From Aquila chrysaetos chrysaetos (taxonomy: Eukaryota > Chordata > Aves > Accipitriformes > Accipitridae), in contig NC_044030.1 of NCBI RefSeq assembly GCF_900496995.4, forward strand, positions 372,001-436,000: a stretch of 64,000 nt of DNA, read 5' to 3'. The notes below the pieces were generated by a model that saw only the letters and a list, made by a program, of their open reading frames with translations, was not told the origin of the DNA and did no database searches. Positions 61,601 to 64,000 of this stretch are shown here, piece after piece. Both the position numbers and the translations under genes were made by a program. Numbering within the stretch: the first letter of the stretch is position 1; each line of letters opens with the position of its first letter.

Positions 61601-64000
61601 GCGTGGTGGGTCACAGCCTCCGAACACATAATTAATCAAATAAATGCCAAAGTCAGACACTGGGCAGCATTTAGAGTCCAGCTCTATCCTGATTCTCTCT
61701 AGATAAGACGTTTAATACCTACAGAAACACAGTACAATATTCTCCCTGCTCCTCCTTGGCTAAATGGTTGATCACTAGGTAAATAACGTCTCTCGGTCGA
61801 CATGCTGCCACGTACGTAAATAGATGTCCCTGTAAATCCCAGCTGCCAAAAGATTTTTCAACTTAACGTATTTTGCTTCTGAAGAGATTTCAAATTTTCC
61901 CTCGAATATTTATTAGATACCTCGTAAACATGTGCTTTAGGTGGGTGTTTTAACCATCACCCTTCAATGGCTTGCAGAAAGGTTTCCTTCCATAGTTTTA
62001 GGAACCATGCCAGAACATGGAAGAACATTTAAATAGGCATTTTATCATCCTAATCACCAGACCCTTTTTGCAGCAAGGGCTATATATTCACAGCAGATAT
62101 TCAGAGGAGCAGTGCGCTAGCACGGATGAAAGTGTTTGTACATTTTCAAGCCCCAGGCCACGCTGTTACAACCCAGGAAGCTTTTCATCCACAGCAGCCC
62201 TGACTAAAACCCTGGTTAGAGACAGGGGCTGGGGAGGGTTTGGGCAGAGCAAGGTGGGATGCAGTCCTGGGTTGCTGGACTCATCTCTTAAATGGGTACT
62301 GCATCTCGGACCTGGGGCAATCAAAGGACTTGCCCACAGCCATTTGCCTGATTTTCACACCTGTGGAGCCCCACCAGGAGCAACTCGGATGTTCCCCCCA
62401 TTACTGTGGACAAGCAGTTGTCTTTCTGACAGGAGAGGATGAAGCTCTCTGGTTGTTTTTTTTCTACCTCTTTTCATACGTGCGCCCAAACCCACTTCCC
62501 AAGGTCCCTACATGCCAGAGTAAGTTTGCTCACAGTAGGTCTGCCTTTCACAGTCCAGGTCCAGGAGCTATCTGCAGCCAAAAAGTCAGGTCTTGCACCC
62601 TTCCCTCTCCCTCCCCTCTGCACTGTAGCTGTCTCTGGGGAGCTGAACTGTCAGAAGACAAATCATTTCTAACCATCCCGGAGCAGCTGCCCTGTGCAAT
62701 AACTCCCTTAACTGGCCCACGCTGCACCGCACGAACACAAATATTGCTGGACAGGAAAATGCAGGGGCACGCGGCTAGGGACGGGGCCCGTGGAAGGTGG
62801 TGCTGGGCTATCTGTTGGCAGCGACGTGCCATGCAGGGCTGCAGGAGAGCAGCTCGCAGGGGCAGCACCTGCAGCCAGGTTTGCTTGGACGCCAGGAAGG
62901 AGCAAAGGACAATGGCTGGGCCCCCGTGGAGGTTGTACGTTCTGGCCGTGATGCTCAAAAAGGTAATTACGTCTCTTGCCAGCTCTGCTCTCTTTCCATT
63001 CTTTTGCTTCTCAGGGTTTCCATCACCACATCCTCCCAGGATCCAGCTGCAATGGTGTCTGACAGACTGGAAACACCCGTACCATAACTGGGACAGGCTC
63101 TGCGAATTGCACCCTCATCAAGGCGACTCCACAATGGTTGCCCAGCACACGGTTTGGCCAGCCAAGTGCCAGCCTGCCAACCTCTCTCTCACTGCAGCGC
63201 TACCTCTGCTCAGCACGGACGTTTTTCCAGGGACCATTTATTTCGTTTTGCCTTCTGCCACGATATGCACAGATCAGGCCAGTCGCTCCCTCCTCCCTGT
63301 TCGTGTCCGGCTGTTTCTGCTCTCCCACCTCTGTCGAGAGCGACGCTGCTCACCCTCTGGGCTGTAGTGCTGTACGGCACTGTGCTGGGTGGTACTGCTC
63401 TGCCTAACAGCAGACTGAGAAAAAAAGTCCTTTGCCCGCTGAGGAAAAAAAAAATAAAAACAAAAAAGGAAAGTTTCACCGCATTTGCTATCTGTACTTT
63501 ACCAGTTATTTTACTGCAGAAGGTTGGGAAGGTTTCTTGCCTTTTCATTTCAAGAATCCACTCCTCCCCTTTTGCTCTTGCTGTGTATCTCTCGCCTGCA
63601 CCCAAGCCATTAGCCTCATAGCCTCGACTTACTCACTGCATTAAAATTAAAAGTGTGAAATCCCTTTCTAGAAACGCATGCAATCTTTTTGAGCCAGGCT
63701 GTTTACCCAGAGCATTGTTTTTGCCAGCCTAGGAGCACATCCTGAAAACCCAGACCAAACTACCACAACGAGAAACCTGGAATTCACATCAAAACACTTG
63801 GCGTTAATGCTAAATCCTCCCAGTTCCACGTTGCAGTCTCTGGGTTTTACCCTCATATTTAAAATTAAGCGTATACTTCAAGGCTTTGCTGGTGGGGATG
63901 TTACACACCAAGGACGCAGACCCCTGCTCACAATGCCCTTATTCACGGCCGAGGTGCAGATCAGGCGTTAACCCCGTCGCTGCGGGGCCCGAACCCATCC
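58621..64000. other. Inferred PAX5 intron 3, continued
   Basis: No PAX5 exon 4 (which would open with an IIRTKV-type sequence) was recognised, so the intron probably runs past the window end. The notable contents are G17 at 59135-59151, the 19-bp duplication at 60061 and an unusually long stop-free plus frame at 62240-63367. Otherwise I see ordinary non-coding sequence. Confidence 0.55.
60061..60098. repeat. 19-bp tandem duplication
   Basis: TTGACAGCCTAAATCTGTT occurs twice back to back without a mismatch. It is a small, probably recent, slippage or duplication event in the inferred PAX5 intron 3. Confidence 0.9.

Noticed and set aside
1..64000. CRISPR arrays, operons, riboswitches, tRNA or rRNA genes
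   Set aside because: None were seen, and bacterial features are not expected in this vertebrate nuclear sequence.

Overview
This window is nuclear DNA from a vertebrate, and almost certainly from a bird outside the Galliformes. It carries CR1 LINE 3' ends, two solo endogenous-retrovirus LTRs of a type I know as widespread in neoavian genomes, compact introns, short CpG islands with very long G/C homopolymers, and split genes. The two 100-N blocks are scaffold gaps. There are no prokaryotic features, CRISPR arrays, tRNAs or rRNAs that I can support.

Two genes can be named, arranged head to head. On the minus strand is the 5' end of ZCCHC7: the first coding exon at 17900-18607 (228 complete codons plus one base), a 7.4-kb 5' intron, and a CpG-island promoter with a candidate non-coding exon 1 ending at 25973. 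No later ZCCHC7 exon was recognised, so positions 1-17899 are read as part of a long intron. On the plus strand is PAX5, represented by exon 3 (55461-55658, 198 bp), which encodes the C-terminal half of the paired DNA-binding domain. This pair and its divergent orientation match the human 9p13 neighbourhood as I know it. PAX5 exons 1A, 1B, 2 and 4 were not found. Exon 2 most simply lies in the gap at 51585-51684.

Layout: 1-17899 ZCCHC7 intron with an internal CpG island (about 5530-6150) and a second GC-rich block (10100-10840); 17900-18607 ZCCHC7 coding exon; 18608-25972 ZCCHC7 intron 1 with two opposed CR1 pieces; about 25100-26620 CpG-island promoter with a long purine tract; 26620-28300 a candidate divergent plus-strand transcript with a 56-codon ORF; 28300-55460 intergenic or PAX5 5' region with CR1 scraps, two solo LTRs, a foldback hairpin and several stretches that look like developmental non-coding elements; 55461-55658 PAX5 exon 3; 55659-64000 PAX5 intron 3 (inferred) with a gap and another CpG island.

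The genes do not share a pathway. ZCCHC7 is a nuclear RNA-surveillance (TRAMP) factor. PAX5 is the B-lineage and midbrain transcription factor. In mammals ZCCHC7 is a bystander carrying PAX5 enhancers, so its introns here may hold PAX5 regulatory DNA. I found no new multi-gene system. The more unusual signals are the hairpin at 43872-43984, a cluster of octamer motifs around PAX5 exon 3, the inverted repeat at 52671-52700, the small ORF at 27301 and an unexplained 1.1-kb open frame at 62240.
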